A stretch of DNA of 64,000 nt from Streptomyces sp. TG1A-60 (GCF_037201975.1 NZ_CP147520.1:7440001-7504000); one strand, 5' to 3'; shown: positions 44,793 through 59,248, counted from the first letter of the stretch. Notes: a model not told the origin generated them from the sequence alone. A program made the numbers and translations.

Positions 44793-46181
44793 TCAGTCTC
44801 CTCTCACGGCGAGACGCTCGATCGCCGCCATCGGTACGGGGAGCCAGGCGGGGCGGTGCCGGGCCTCGTAGAGGACCTCGTACACGGCCCGGTCGGTCTC
44901 ATAGGCGCGCAGCAGGCCGTGCTTCTTGCGCGGGTCCCAGCCGGCGCGGCCGGCATAGCCCGCGCAGTAGGCCTCCCGGCAGCGGCGTGCCCACTCCGGG
45001 CGCCAGGGGCGGCGCTGCCGGGCGGCGTAGTCGAAAGAGCGCAGCATCCCGGCGATGTCCCGCACCGGGGACTGGGTGCCGCACCGCTCGGCGAGCGGAC
45101 GCGACGGCTCACCCTCGAAGTCGATCACGAACCACTCCCGGCCGGCGCGCAGTACCTGCCCCAGGTGCAGATCGCCGTGGACGCGTTGCGCGGGCGGCCC
45201 GACATCGCAGGAGAGGACGGCGCGGAAGGCGGTCCGCAGTCCCGGGACGAACGGCCGCAGCGCCGGTACACAGCGCGCGGCGGCGTCCAGTCGCTCGGTC
45301 ATCGCCGCCGCCGTCCGCCCGTTCTCGTCATGGGCGCCCGCCGGGAAGGCCGACGCCAGCGCGAGGTGCACCTCCGCCGTGGCCTGCCCCAGCTCATGGG
45401 CCTGAGCCGTGAAGTCGTGGCCGGCGGCGAGCGCGCCGAGCGCCAGGGTCCAGCCGTCGGACGCGTCGGGCAGGAACGGCTGCAGCACACCGAGCGTCGC
45501 CGCGAACGGCTGGGTCGTCCGGAACCAGGCCACCGGAGCGGGCACCCGGCCGCACCCCTGCCCGGCCAGCGCGCCCGGCACCTCCAGGTCGGGGTTCACA
45601 CCGGGCTGGATGCGACGGAAGACCTTCAGGATGTACTCGTCCCCGTACACCAGCGAGGAGTTGGACTGTTCGGCGTCCAGCAGCCGGGGGGCCAGTCCGG
45701 CCGGTATCCGCATGGTCGGGTCCGCCTCGAAGTGCAGGGGGCCTGCCGCTCCGGGGTGCCGCAGCCGCTCCAGGAGCAACTGGGCCGACCGGGGGTCGTA
45801 CAGCGCGTCGTACACCGTCAGCCCCGCCAGCGGGCCTTCCTGTGCCTGCCCGAGGAGCGCCCGGGAAAGGCGCGGCGCCGGATGTTCACGGAGGCCGAGC
45901 AGCAACTGGTAGCAGTCGCCGGCCGGGTGGACGCCGCCGGGCGAGGACACACCGAAGGGGCCGGTGTGGCCCGGCTGACCTGTGTGCACGAGCAGGTGCA
46001 GACAGCCCGGGTACAGCTCCGTCATGGACAGCAGGCCGAGGTCCGTGACGGGCCGGTCCTTGCCGGCGAACCAGCGCTGCCGCGGCAGCCACTCGCGCAG
46101 CAGCCCGGCGAGCGAGGTCATGAGGCCGGCGGCGGCCCCGTCGCTGCTCGGCCGGAACAGTGCCGGTGCGGTCTTCGGCAT
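44793..46181 (-). CDS. pep2: maltokinase
   Basis: A 462-residue maltose-1-phosphate-forming kinase (Mak/Pep2). The N-terminal cap has [15 protein letters not shown] (the WF-x-GK motif typical of maltokinases). The kinase core has [18 protein letters not shown] (ATP lysine), the catalytic loop [13 protein letters not shown] and the metal site [12 protein letters not shown]. It phosphorylates maltose made by TreS, feeding GlgE. ATG 46181 has AAAGGA upstream and starts the conserved N-terminus; an in-frame start 11 codons earlier is less likely. It sits 29 bases after treS. Confidence 0.93.
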   Translation of the reverse strand: MPKTAPALFRPSSDGAAAGLMTSLAGLLREWLPRQRWFAGKDRPVTDLGLLSMTELYPGCLHLLVHTGQPGHTGPFGVSSPGGVHPAGDCYQLLLGLREHPAPRLSRALLGQAQEGPLAGLTVYDALYDPRSAQLLLERLRHPGAAGPLHFEADPTMRIPAGLAPRLLDAEQSNSSLVYGDEYILKVFRRIQPGVNPDLEVPGALAGQGCGRVPAPVAWFRTTQPFAATLGVLQPFLPDASDGWTLALGALAAGHDFTAQAHELGQATAEVHLALASAFPAGAHDENGRTAAAMTERLDAAARCVPALRPFVPGLRTAFRAVLSCDVGPPAQRVHGDLHLGQVLRAGREWFVIDFEGEPSRPLAERCGTQSPVRDIAGMLRSFDYAARQRRPWRPEWARRCREAYCAGYAGRAGWDPRKKHGLLRAYETDRAVYEVLYEARHRPAWLPVPMAAIERLAVRGD

Positions 46182-46210
46182 GGTGACGCGTCCTTTCGCC
46201 GGCCCACGCT

Positions 46211-47925
<1,715 letters not shown>

Positions 47926-47929
<4 letters not shown>

Positions 47930-49941
47930 GGCGTACCTGACCCTCCGGTCTGCGAGGAGGAGGACGGGCTCTCGGCGTGGAACTGGACGTGGAAGACGTG
48001 CGCGGGTGCCCGCCCGGGTTCCAGGCGCACGTAGTTCGTCCTCCCCCAGTGGTAGGCCCGGCCCGTCAGCTCGTCGCGCACAGGCATGTTCCCGTCCGGG
48101 CCCAGGCCGAGTTCCGCCATGTCGAGGCACACCCAGGCCTCCTGGGTGTGGTGGGGGTCGAGGTTGACGACGACCACGACCGCGTCCGAGCCCGCGCGTT
48201 TGCTGTACGCGATCACCGAGTCGTTGTCGGTGTGGTGGAAGCGCAGGTCGCGGAGCCCGTGCAGTGCGGGATGGCGCCGCCTGATCTCGTTGAGCGCGGT
48301 GATGAGGGGCGCGATGGTGCGTCCGTCTCGTTCGGCGGTGTCCCAGTCGCGTGGGCGGAGTTGGTACTTCTCCGAGTCGAGGTATTCCTCGCTGCCGGGT
48401 TTGAGGGGGGTGTTCTCGCACAGTTCGTAGCCGGAGTAGACGCCCCAGGTGGGGGAGAGGGTCGCGGCGAGTACGGCGCGCAGTTCGAAGGCCGGGCGTC
48501 CGCCGTCCTGGAGGAAGGCGTGGAGGATGTCGGGGGTGTTGACGAAGAAGTTGGGCCGCATGTAGCTCGCGGCCTCGCCGGCCAGTTCGGTGGCGTACTC
48601 GGTCAGTTCCTCCTTGGTGGTACGCCAGGTGAAGTAGGTGTAGGACTGCTGGAATCCGGCCGCGGCCAGGGTGTGCATCATCGCCGGGCGGGTGAACGCC
48701 TCGGCGAGGAAGATGACGTCCGGGTCGGTGCGGTTGATGTCGGCGATCACCTGTTCCCAGAAGACGACCGGTTTGGTGTGGGGGTTGTCGACGCGGAAGA
48801 TCCGCACGCCGTGGTCCATCCAGTGCCGCAGTACCCGGGTGGTCTCGGTGATCAGGCCGGGCATGTCGGCGTCGAAGGCGATGGGGTAGATGTCCTGGTA
48901 CTTCTTGGGCGGGTTCTCCGCGTGGGCGATGGTGCCGTCGGGGCGGTGGTGGAACCACTCGGGGTGTTTGTGTACCCAGGGGTGGTCGGGGGAGCACTGC
49001 AGGGCGAAGTCGAGGGCCACCTCCAGCCCCAGCGCGCGGGCTTCGGTGACGAAGTGGTCGAAGTCCTCGAGGGTGCCCAGGTGGGGGTGGACGGCGTCGT
49101 GGCCGCCCTCGGGTGAGCCGATCGCCCAGGGCACGCCCACGTCGTCGCCGGTGGGGGAGAGGGTGTTGTTGCGGCCCTTGCGGAAGGTGGTGCCGATGGG
49201 GTGGATCGGTGGCAGGTAGACCACGTCGAAGCCCATCCCCGCGATGGCGGGCAGGCGGCGGGCTGCGGTGCGGAAGGTGCCGTGGGGCTGTTCGGGGGTG
49301 CCCTCGGAGCGGGGGAAGAACTCGTACCAGGAGCCGAACAGGGCCCGTTCCCGCTCCACCAGCAGCGGCAACGGCTCGCTGGAGGTGACCAGCTCACGCA
49401 ACGGGTGCACGGCCAGGACCTCGTCCACCTCCGGCACCGACGCCGCCGCCAGGCGATCAGCGACCGGCAGGGTGTCGTCGCGGAGCTTTTCGACAGCCGT
49501 CACGAGGGCGGCGTGCGGGGCGGCCTCCGGCACCCCGGCGGCGGCGCGCTCGTACAGCTCGGCGCCCTCCTCCAGGACGAGTCCGGGGTCGATGCCGGCC
49601 GGGATCTTGATGCGGGCCGTGTGGCGCCAGGTGGCGATCGGATCGCTCCAGGCCTCCACGCGGTAGGTCCACGGGCCCACCCCCGTGGGGGTGACGCGGG
49701 CGCCCCAGCGGTCGCTGCCGGGGGCGAGCTCGCGCATCGGCGTCCACGGGGCCGGGCGGCCCTCCGGGTCCTTGAGCACGACATTGGCCGCGACCACGCC
49801 ATGCCCCTCCCGGAAGAGCGTCGCGGTGATCTCGAAGGTCTCGCCGACGACCGCCTTCGCGGGACGCCTGCCGCACTCGACGAGCGGGCGGACGTCCCTG
49901 ATGGGGACGCGGCCTATGGCCGGGGCCGGGGTCGGGCTCAT
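47926..49941 (-). CDS. glgE: alpha-1,4-glucan:maltose-1-phosphate maltosyltransferase
   Basis: A 671-residue GH13_3 enzyme (Pep1/GlgE). It extends alpha-1,4-glucan using maltose-1-phosphate. Catalytic residues fall at D385 in [10 protein letters not shown]414 in LAEAFTRP and D471 in NTPDILH, each nine residues lower than the D394/E423/D480 set known for the S. coelicolor enzyme, which confirms the alignment. The N-terminal domain (about 1-110) and [16 protein letters not shown] are typical. ATG 49941 is chosen because GGAGGTGA lies just upstream; the GTG at 49950 overlaps that ribosome site. It is the first gene of glgE-treS-pep2-glgB. Confidence 0.95.
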
Positions 49942-50003
49942 GGGTCTCACCTCCGCCGTGCTCGGGGCTCGGCACTACGCCGAGAAAGGGTGCTGAGCGG
50001 CTT

Positions 50004-50369
50004 CTACCGCCCTGCCTTGTAGCGCCGGCCCGGCGGGGGACCCCGTCTGGCCGCGCGGGTCTCGCGTGCCTGACCGGTCTCGTCCTTGAGGCAGCCGGTC
50101 TGGTCCTGTTTGAGATGTCCGTTCTGGTCCTGCTCGCGATGCCCCGTCCGCTCCTGCGGATAGGTGGGCAGGTTCGTCCGGAGATACCGCTCGGCCGCCG
50201 CCACGGCCTCGCGGGCGCAGCGCTCGCCCATCAGCACGCACAGTGTGTAGCCCGAGTCCTCGAAGTGCTCCCGGGCCGCGCGGTCCGCCGGGGACGCGAG
50301 CATCACGCGTTCCCACGCGCGGTAGCGCCGCAGATGCCTGGCCACCTCGTTCTTGGCGGGCAGCAACAT
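50004..50369 (-). CDS. DUF5133-type protein
   Basis: A 121-residue protein. A conserved helical N-terminal domain of about 65 residues (MLLPAKNEVARHLRRYRAWE, DSGYTLCVLMGERCAREAV) matches DUF5133 proteins of streptomycetes. A charged tail follows with repeated E/H-x-x-Q-D-Q and DQTGCLKDETGQ segments. The start ATG has GGAGGTGATC 7 bases upstream. It lies 62 bases upstream of glgE on the same strand, so it may lead that transcript. Function unknown; no membrane segment. Confidence 0.75.
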   Translation of the reverse strand: MLLPAKNEVARHLRRYRAWERVMLASPADRAAREHFEDSGYTLCVLMGERCAREAVAAAERYLRTNLPTYPQERTGHREQDQNGHLKQDQTGCLKDETGQARETRAARRGPPPGRRYKAGR

Positions 50370-50636
50370 GTGCTGATCACCTCCCGGCACTCTCGGCGGA
50401 ACACGCTTCCCGGGGAGGTCGTGCACTGAGGAGCACCGACGCCTCACGGAGCCGATGCCTTCACTTATGGTGCACGGGTAACCACGCAACGTCTTGTTAG
50501 TTCTTCAACTACCCCATGAGTCGCTCGTGTTGCACGAATGGCGTAGCCCGCTCACTCTGGAGCTGACTCAGAAGTGATCGGTGCTCACGCTTCGCGCTCA
50601 AGAGGCGGGAGCCTCGCCGGTGAGGAGCCAACGACG

Positions 50637-51151
50637 ATGAAGACCGCAGTGCCTCGCTACTACCACCTCGACGTGGAAGTCAGTCCGGAACGGGTCGGAC
50701 GGGTCAGGCGCATCCTGGCCGCGCACCTCCGGTTCTGGGACCTGGAGACCCTCGTCGGGCCCGTCTGTCACAGCGCCGAACTGTTGTTGCGTGCGATCGA
50801 GGAGCACGCGACGGACAAGAACACCTCCATCGAGATGTGGTGGAACGGCCAGCACCTCATCGCCGCGGTGGGCGAGAACGACCGTGAGCTGCGCCCGGAC
50901 CGGGAGCTGCGCTCCTGCCTGACCCGTATCGCCGCGCTGAGCGACGGCTGGGGCTGCTGCTCCACGGGCACCGGCGGCACGGTCATCTGGTTCACCCAGC
51001 GGGCGCCGGTCGACGACAGCGTGCCGCTGGTCCCGACGGTGCCCGAGCCGGCCCTGCGGGAGGTGCTGCAGGTACCCCGCGCGGTGCCTGTCGCCGTGCT
51101 CGCCGGCGCCCCCGGCGGCGACGAGGCCCCCGACCTGCGGGAAGACGCGCG

Positions 51152-51155
<4 letters not shown>
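50637..51155 (+). CDS. RsbW-like ATP-binding regulatory protein (HATPase_c)
   Basis: A 172-residue GHKL-type protein similar to the one at 13806. PRYYHLDVEVSPERVGRVRRIL is followed by VCHSAELLLRAIEEHA, where the usual N-box asparagine is replaced by R/A, so ATP binding may be altered. A degenerate glycine loop, SDGWGCCSTGTGGTVIWF, follows. The Pro/Val-rich tail is not conserved. Its stop overlaps the GTG of glgX, so the two are co-translated, linking a regulatory ATPase with glucan debranching. The 267-base divergent spacer to DUF5133 has an unusually AT-rich patch (50488-50530), the likely promoter region. Confidence 0.75.
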
Positions 51156-53278
<2,123 letters not shown>

Positions 53279-53305
53279 CCCTCCGCGGTTCCCCGTCGGC
53301 GGCGG

Positions 53306-54106
53306 TCAGCGTCCGCGGCGCGAGGTGATCGTGAACTGGGCGCCGTCCGGGTCGCGGAACACCGCCTCGTCCGCACTCTGCGCGAGGACCGTTCCGCCGT
53401 GGTGCTGGGCGGCCTCGGCGCGCGCCGCGACGTCGGAGACGGAGAAGTGGATCTGCCAGTGGGGGCGGATGGTGGGGTCGGGCGCGGCCTCCAGCGCACC
53501 GGAGCTGATCCGGGCCACGACCTCGCCCTCGCTGCGCAGGACGACCTCGTTCGCCTCGTAGTGGACCTCGCAGCAGCCGGGCTTCTCGGTGGCCCACTCC
53601 AGGACCTCGCCGTAGAAGATCGCCGCGTCCAGGGCGTCCCGGGTGTGGAGTCGGATGAAGGCGGGCGCGGCCCGGCGCCAGGTCTCCCAGTCGGTGAAGA
53701 GCTCGCCCTCCCAGATCCCGAACGAGGCCCCGTGGCGGTCCGCCAGCAGGGCGGCCCGTCCGGGCGGGAAGGACAGGGGACCGACCGCGACCGTGCCGCC
53801 GCGCTCCCTGGCCCGGGCCGCCGCCGCGTCCGCGTCGGACACGGCGAAGTAGGGGGTCCAGGCGACCGCCATCTGCCACAGGTTCGCCACCCCGGCGATC
53901 CCGGCGACGGGCACACCGTCGGCCAGGGCGATCCGGAAGTGGTCGCCGAGCTTGGCCGTGCGCCATCGCCAGCCCAGCACGGCCGCGTAGAAGTTCTCCG
54001 TGGCCGGCAGGTCCCGGCTGGTGAGGCTCACCCAGCAGGGGGCCCCGAAGACGGAGTGGGTGGAGACGACGTTCGCCGCGCCCCTGGGTTTCGTGTCGCT
54101 GTTCAT
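53306..54106 (-). CDS. VOC-family protein with two glyoxalase modules
   Basis: A 266-residue protein built of two vicinal-oxygen-chelate modules. The first (about residues 10-130) contains CWVSLTSRDLPATENFYAAVLGWR and GASFGIWEGE. The second (about 145-266) contains FIRLHTRDALDAAIFYGEVLEW and DPDGAQFTITSRRGR. Many actinomycete members bind hydrophobic ligands or act as antibiotic-sequestering or metal-dependent dioxygenase-like proteins. No substrate is indicated here. ATG 54106 matches the family start. It is convergent with glgX across 27 bases. Confidence 0.8.
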   Translation of the reverse strand: MNSDTKPRGAANVVSTHSVFGAPCWVSLTSRDLPATENFYAAVLGWRWRTAKLGDHFRIALADGVPVAGIAGVANLWQMAVAWTPYFAVSDADAAAARARERGGTVAVGPLSFPPGRAALLADRHGASFGIWEGELFTDWETWRRAAPAFIRLHTRDALDAAIFYGEVLEWATEKPGCCEVHYEANEVVLRSEGEVVARISSGALEAAPDPTIRPHWQIHFSVSDVAARAEAAQHHGGTVLAQSADEAVFRDPDGAQFTITSRRGR

Positions 54107-54577
54107 GGCAGTCGCGTCCTGGTCTCGTTCGCCGGCACACCCCGGCCGCACTCCAGTGTCCAACGGGATCGGTGGCCGGTGCCCGTCGAGTACCCCCGCG
54201 TCGGCGCTCCGACGCCGGTGGCGACGCGATCTTCGGACGACCGTTCAGGTGATGACCGGGACCCGCGTGCCCTGCCGCTCCCGCGATCGTGGTGCTCCCG
54301 AGCGTGCGCGAGACCCCGCCCGTCAAGGGGGAGTGCCGACAGGGCCGGGCGCGAGACGAGAGACGGCCCGTGCCATCGCCGCAGCCGTCACCACCCCACC
54401 GACAGCCGGACCCCGACCGGGGGAGGCTCCGCCATCACGGCGATGCGCGACTCGACGGACGCTGTCCGCATGGACTTCGCCCAGGTCGGCCCGTGGGTGT
54501 TCTCCGGCATGGCCGTCGCCCTCGGCATCGCGTTCGACACACACGGCGCCTCACGCTCGGGGCCGGGTGGCGCGTCA

Positions 54578-55573
54578 CGTCGAATCCCGCCGCACCAGCT
54601 CCGTCGGGAGGATCACCGTCGCCGGGTCCTCGACGCCGATCTGCGCCAGCAGGACCCGCACCATCTCGTTGCTGATGCGGTCGTAGGGCTGGCGGATCGT
54701 GGTGAGGGCGGGGACGGCCTCGGTCGCCGCGACGGAGTCGTCGAAGCCGCCCACGGACACGTCCTCGGGGACCCGGCGGCCCGCGCGGCGCAGCGCCGCC
54801 AGGGTGCCCTGCGCCATCAGGTGGTCGAGGGACAGACAGGGGTTGAGATCCTCCAACTCGACCAGGAGGAGATCCCCTTCCCCGGTGCGGCACGCGTCCA
54901 CCCGCTGGATGCCGTGGTCCAGCGTGTCCCAGTCGACGAAGCGCCGGGCGAACCCCCGATCGGCCTCCGTGGCCATGGTACGGCTCCAGGACCCAGCGCC
55001 GGTCGGGGTCGGGCGCGTACGGGGCGTACTGGAAGGTGTCGTCGACGTAGTAGAAGGACACCTCGTGGCGGAAGTCGACGCGCGCTGGACGAGGACGTCG
55101 CTCCAGGTCAGGTCCGCCAGCTCGGCCCCGGTCACGAAGCGCAGGCCGATGGAGTCCGCGCCGGCCTTCGGCTTGACCGCGTACGAGGCGGTGTCGGGCA
55201 GCCACCCCAGGTCCTCGGGCCGGTCGACGGTGGGGACGACCGCGTACCCGGCCCGGGTCAGGTCCAGCAGGTACTGCTTGTCGACCATGTCGGCCCGGCC
55301 GGTCAGCGGGTTGTAGACGGGCGTGCCGAGGGCCGCCGCCCGCTCGCGGAAGGCGTCGTACTCCTTTCGGTAGTACAGGACGGGCCCGCTGTTGCGGACC
55401 ACGACGGCATCGAAGCCCTCCATCAGGGCCGCCGCGTCCAGCGGGTGGCACAGGGCGATGTCGAAGTCCGCGCGCAGCCGCGAGGTGAGGAAGATGTCCT
55501 CGTCGCAGTAGCGCCGCCCCCGCGCCGGATAGACGAGGTCGGTGACGTACAGCAGGCGGGGGCGAACGGACAC
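54578..55573 (-). pseudogene. chimeric pseudogene: ATP-grasp-like protein fused to LacI-family C-terminus
   Basis: GTG 55573 (after GGGAGGG) starts an ATP-grasp-like protein: PRLLYVTDLVYPARGRRY, VVVRNSGPVLYYRKEYDAF, MVDKQYLLDLTRAGYAVVPT and SYAVKPKAGADSIGLRF. A frameshift near 55078 moves VDFRHEVSFYYVDDTFQYAP to another frame and a second near 54965 restores ADRGFARRFVDWDTLDHGIQ. At about 54825 the ATP-grasp end VELEDLNPCLSLD joins HLMAQGTLAALRRAGRRVPE then DVSVGGFDDS and ATVILPTELVRRDST, the effector-domain end of a LacI repressor. The product combines halves of two unrelated genes and should be non-functional. In 54107-54577 only a short unassigned plus-strand peptide (DFAQVGPWVFSGMAVALG) is seen. 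Confidence 0.75.
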
Positions 55574-55684
55574 GGCCCTCCCTGGTCGGTGACGGCCAAC
55601 TTAACCCGAGCCCGAGAGGTGTGGCTCGGACCCCTGCCAGGATGGGCCACCGAGGGCAGCGGACGGACCGACCTGGAGGCGGAC

Positions 55685-56689
55685 ATGGCGTGTGCGGCGG
55701 GCAGCACGGACTCACGGGGCACCGGACTCGGCCCACGGGCGTTCGTCGGGATCGGCGGGCACGGGCCCGAGGACGTGATCGCCGACGGACACGGGCGGGT
55801 GCTGACCGGCGTGGCGGACGGACGCGTCCTGCGCCTGGACGGTCTGGCTGAGCCGGGGCGGGCCCGGGTCGAGACGCTCGCCGACACCGGCGGCAGGCCA
55901 CTGGGGCTCGAACTCCTCCCGGACGGCGACCTGTTGGTGTGCGACGCCGAGCGGGGACTGCTGCGGGTCACGATCGCCGACAACGCCGTGCGCGTGCTCG
56001 CCGACGAGGTGGGCGGTGAGCCGCTGCGGTTCTGCAGCAATGTCGTGGCACTCTCCGACGGGACCGTCTACTTCACGGTCTCCAGCCGCCGCTACCCGCT
56101 CGACCGATGGATCGGCGACCTCGTCGAACACACCGGCACCGGGCGGCTGCTGCGCCTCGCACCGGGGGAGGGGGCGCCCGAAGTGGTCCTGGAGGGGCTG
56201 CAGTTCGCCAATGGCCTCGCGCCCTCCGCCGACGAGTCGTTCCTCGTGGTCGCGGAGACCGGCGACCGCCGGCTCACCCGGGTCCACCTCACCGGGACGA
56301 GGGCGGGCACGAGCGAGCCCTTCGTCGAGGATCTGCCGGGCATGCCCGACAACATGTGGCGCGGCCCCGACGGACTGATCCGGGTGGCCCTAGCCGGACC
56401 CCGCGTCGGCGCCCTCGACCGCCTGCACCGTGCCGGTCCCGCCGTACGGCGCGCCGCGAGCCGGGTGGCGGTACGGGCCCCGTTCCGGCCCCTCGGCTTC
56501 GCCGGGGTCGTCACGGTCGACGACGAGGGGCACCTCGTGCACACCCTTGTCGACCACCGCTCCCGGTTCCGCATGGTCACCAGCGCCTGCGTCACCGACG
56601 GCCACCTGATCCTCGGCAGCCTGTGGGAACGCGGGGTCGCGGTGTACGGCTCCGTCGCACCACGTGAGCAGGGTAAGAGCTCGTCGTGA
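55685..56689 (+). CDS. SMP-30/gluconolactonase-like (strictosidine-synthase-like) beta-propeller protein
   Basis: A 334-residue six-bladed propeller protein. Motifs: GPEDVIADGHGRVLTGVADG, RPLGLELLPDGDLLVCDAERGL, a metal-site CSNVVALSDGTVYF, GLQFANGLAPSADESFLVVAET and LPGMPDNMWRGPDG. These place it between SMP-30 lactonases and strictosidine-synthase-like esterases. Catalysis would be lactone or ester hydrolysis with one divalent metal. ATG 55685 is chosen for GGAGG at 55675-55679; earlier in-frame GTG codons are less well placed. No signal peptide is seen. It is divergent from the chimeric pseudogene. Confidence 0.8.
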   Translation: MACAAGSTDSRGTGLGPRAFVGIGGHGPEDVIADGHGRVLTGVADGRVLRLDGLAEPGRARVETLADTGGRPLGLELLPDGDLLVCDAERGLLRVTIADNAVRVLADEVGGEPLRFCSNVVALSDGTVYFTVSSRRYPLDRWIGDLVEHTGTGRLLRLAPGEGAPEVVLEGLQFANGLAPSADESFLVVAETGDRRLTRVHLTGTRAGTSEPFVEDLPGMPDNMWRGPDGLIRVALAGPRVGALDRLHRAGPAVRRAASRVAVRAPFRPLGFAGVVTVDDEGHLVHTLVDHRSRFRMVTSACVTDGHLILGSLWERGVAVYGSVAPREQGKSSS

Positions 56690-56780
56690 ACCGTGTTCGC
56701 GTCCTCGTCGGGGAAGGAGTGGCGCGCCTCTGGCTCACCCTCCCACGTACGCGGCCTTCCTCCAGGAGATCCCGCACCCG

Positions 56781-56825
56781 GTGCGGTGCGGTGCGGTGCG
56801 GTGCGGTGAGGTGAGGTGAGGTGAG
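56781..56825. repeat. pentanucleotide microsatellite (GTGCG)5(GTGAG)4
   Basis: Nine uninterrupted five-base units, five GTGCG then four GTGAG, lie between the lactonase and the FadR regulator. Perfect runs of this length are unusual and prone to slippage. The remainder of 56690-57033 shows no supportable gene. Confidence 0.9.
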
Positions 56826-57033
56826 GGGCGGGGCGCGGTCCTCGGGGCCGACGGCCGCGCAGGCTCCGCTGTCGTTCGCGCGGGACGCTTACCCGGCTGT
56901 AGTACGACTGCTCCTGGCCGGGGCCGTCCGCGACGGCGCCCTGGCCGGCCGTACGTCGGTCGTATGCAGTCATGTCCTCGCCGAGTGGACTGGCGCCTTG
57001 ACAGGCACCTCCCGTGACCCGCAGGATCGCCCC

Positions 57034-57765
57034 GTGAACCTGTCAGACAGCCAGACAGGTGGCTCGGCACCCCGGCGTATCAGCGCCATGGAAGCGGTGC
57101 TCACCCACCTCCGCGACGCCATCGAGCGCGGCGAGTACGCCATCGGCGACAAGCTCCCCTCGGAGGCGGAGCTCTGCCGTCAGCTCGAAGTGAGCCGTCC
57201 GGTGCTGCGCGAGGCGCTGCGCGCCCTTCAGGTGATGGGACTGACCCGGTCCCGCACCGGCAAGGGCACCTTCGTGATCGCGAACGCCGTCGACGACCCC
57301 ACCTTCGGCGACTACGCGGCGAGCGACCTGCTCGAAGTGCGCCGGCACGTGGAGATCCCGGTCGCCGGGTACGCGGCGGTGCGCCGCACCCCGGAGAACC
57401 TGGACCAGCTGGCCCACCTCCTGGACCGGATGGAACGGGAGACCGACACGACCGCCTGGGTCGCGATGGACACGCTCTTCCATCTGGCCGTGGCGGAGGC
57501 CGCCCAGAACCCGGTGTTCCGCCGGGTGATCGAGGAGATCCGGGACGCGCTGGCCCGCCAGTCGGCCTTCCTCAACGAGCTGGGCGGCCGGCGCGAGCAG
57601 TCCAACCGCGAGCACCGGGCCATTGTCGAGGCGCTGATCGACGGTTGCGAGCACGACGCGGTGGAGGCCATGTCCCACCACCTCGACCGTGTCGAGACCA
57701 CCCTCACCGACATCGTGCGATCCCCCCGCACGGACAGTTCCACGGAAGGCGGACGCGAGGCGTGA
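57034..57765 (+). CDS. FadR-subfamily GntR transcriptional regulator
   Basis: A 243-residue regulator. The GntR winged helix (about residues 20-90) has [38 protein letters not shown] and SRTGKGTFV. The FCD effector domain (about 100-230) has [20 protein letters not shown] and [23 protein letters not shown], whose D and H residues bind a metal-chelated carboxylate ligand. Position at the head of the asparagine/aspartate genes suggests an amino-acid or C4-dicarboxylate effector. GTG 57034 is used; ATG 57090 is an alternative and would put TGTCAGACA (57041-57049) in its leader. The stop overlaps the permease start. Confidence 0.8.
   Translation: MNLSDSQTGGSAPRRISAMEAVLTHLRDAIERGEYAIGDKLPSEAELCRQLEVSRPVLREALRALQVMGLTRSRTGKGTFVIANAVDDPTFGDYAASDLLEVRRHVEIPVAGYAAVRRTPENLDQLAHLLDRMERETDTTAWVAMDTLFHLAVAEAAQNPVFRRVIEEIRDALARQSAFLNELGGRREQSNREHRAIVEALIDGCEHDAVEAMSHHLDRVETTLTDIVRSPRTDSSTEGGREA
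57041..57049. promoter_or_regulatory. possible FadR/GntR operator
   Basis: TGTCAGACA is a palindrome-like site (TGTC-N-GACA), followed 3 bases later by a second half CAGACAGG. It lies at the very 5' end of the GntR-family gene. FadR-type operators are often of T-G-T-N-A-C-A type, so autoregulation is plausible. If the real start is ATG 57090 it lies in the leader. Confidence 0.35.
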
Positions 57766-58187
57766 GCGAGCAGTCCCTCCGCAAGGACGCCACGGGCCAC
57801 GCCGTACCGGCGCGGACCTCCGGTCACGTCGACACCGGAGACGTCGGCTACAGCAAGTCCCTGAAGTCCCGCCACGTCAACATGATCGCCATCGGCGGCG
57901 CGATCGGCACCGGCCTCCTCCTCGGCGCCGGCGGCCGTCCGGTCGGCGCCGGCCCGCCCCCCTTCCCGGGCGAGCTGACCCGGCAGAGCTGCCGGCTGCC
58001 CGACTCCCCGTGGACCGAGCTGGTGACCCTGCTCTTCCTGGCGTCGGTCCTCGCCCTGACGTACACGGACGGCGACGCCGGTCGCACGACCGTACTGGGC
58101 CTCCCCCTGATCACGTCGGCGCTGGTCGCGGGCTGGTTCGGCGTACGCCGCCGGGTCGCCCGGCAGTCGACCGGAGTGAAGAGGTGA
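57762..58187 (+). pseudogene. ansP: amino-acid (asparagine-type) permease with most of the protein deleted
   Basis: It starts at GTG 57762, overlapping the regulator's stop. The N-terminus is intact: [20 protein letters not shown] then [11 protein letters not shown], the hallmark first helix of AAP-family permeases. After about 25 unrelated residues it resumes at [20 protein letters not shown] and [20 protein letters not shown], the last helices, and ends at 58187 overlapping the asparaginase start. The product is 141 residues against about 480 in the family, so roughly ten helices are lost near 57940-57990. The frame remains open, so a two- or three-helix peptide could be made, but transport is not expected. 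Confidence 0.8.
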
Positions 58188-59248
58188 ACCGGGCGGTGAC
58201 GGACGACCCCACGACCACCGGTGCCTCGGCGATCCCCGCGGCTCCGGTGGCCCCGGCCCCCGCGATCCGGGAACCGCTCCACGTCCCCGTCGCCCACCTC
58301 GTACGCGGAGGTGTCATCGAGGGCATCCACTACGGCTCCGTGGTGGCACTGGGCGCCCACGGGGAGGTGGACCTCCAACTCGGCGACATCGAGGCGGCGT
58401 TCTACCCCCGGTCCGCGCTCAAGCCGGTCCAGGCCGTGGCGATGCTGCGCGCCGGACTGCCCCTGGACGGCGCACTGCTGTCGCTGACCGCCGCGAGCCA
58501 CTCCGGCGAGGAACGCCACCTCGCCGGAGCCCGGCAGATCCTGGAACTGGCCGGGGCCGGCGAGGACGACCTGCGCAACGTCACCGACATGCCGTACGAC
58601 CCGGCCGTCCGGGACCAGTGGATACGTGAGGGGAGGCAGCCCTCCCGTCTCGCGCAGAACTGCTCCGGCAAGCACGCGGCCATGCTCTACACCTGCAGGC
58701 TCAACGGCTGGTCTCTCGACGACTACCTCGACCCCGCGCACCCTCTCCAACAGGCCATCGCCGAGATCGTCGAGGACCTCACCGGGCAGGCCGTCGCCCA
58801 GGTGACCGTCGACGGCTGCGGCGCCCCCCTCTTCTCCGTCTCCCTGCACGGCCTGGCCCGCGCCCTCACCCGGATCACCGCCGCCGCCGAGGGCACCCCC
58901 GAGCGCACGGTCGCCGACGCCATGCGCGAGCACGCCGAAATGGCGTCCGGCGCCGGGCGCGACGTGGCCGAGCTGATGCGGGCCGTGCCCGGACTGCTCA
59001 CCAAGGACGGCTTCGAGGGCGTCCAGGCCGCCGCGCTCCCGGACGGCCGGGCCGTCGCCGTGAAGATCGCCGACGGTGCCGGCCGGGCCCGCGTCCCCGT
59101 CACCGCGGCGGCCCTCGCCCGCGCGGGCGTCGACCCGGCCGGCCTGGCCCGGTTCGCGGGCGCCCCACTGCTCGGCGGTGGCCACGTGGTCGGGCACGTC
59201 CGGCCGGTCCGGGCGCTCGACCCGCTCACGAACCTCACATCCGTGTGA
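58184..59248 (+). CDS. asparaginase (actinobacterial type)
   Basis: A 354-residue enzyme of the asparaginase family distinct from the E. coli AnsA/AnsB type. Motifs: [35 protein letters not shown] (S-x-x-K), [24 protein letters not shown] and a C-terminal [17 protein letters not shown]. The S-x-x-K and S-H-S-G motifs resemble serine-hydrolase chemistry and recur across this family. It releases ammonia and aspartate, which the downstream aspartase would deaminate. GTG 58184 overlaps the permease stop. Cytoplasmic; no signal peptide. Confidence 0.85.
   Translation: MNRAVTDDPTTTGASAIPAAPVAPAPAIREPLHVPVAHLVRGGVIEGIHYGSVVALGAHGEVDLQLGDIEAAFYPRSALKPVQAVAMLRAGLPLDGALLSLTAASHSGEERHLAGARQILELAGAGEDDLRNVTDMPYDPAVRDQWIREGRQPSRLAQNCSGKHAAMLYTCRLNGWSLDDYLDPAHPLQQAIAEIVEDLTGQAVAQVTVDGCGAPLFSVSLHGLARALTRITAAAEGTPERTVADAMREHAEMASGAGRDVAELMRAVPGLLTKDGFEGVQAAALPDGRAVAVKIADGAGRARVPVTAAALARAGVDPAGLARFAGAPLLGGGHVVGHVRPVRALDPLTNLTSV

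Noticed and set aside
53399..55684. Long upstream extension of the lactonase frame (about 760 extra residues)
   Set aside because: The extension is antisense to the VOC gene and the chimeric pseudogene; a good ribosome site and the family N-terminus begin at 55685.
56781..56825. Origin-like iterons
   Set aside because: Units are only five bases with no spacing and no replication gene nearby; a microsatellite is the simpler reading.
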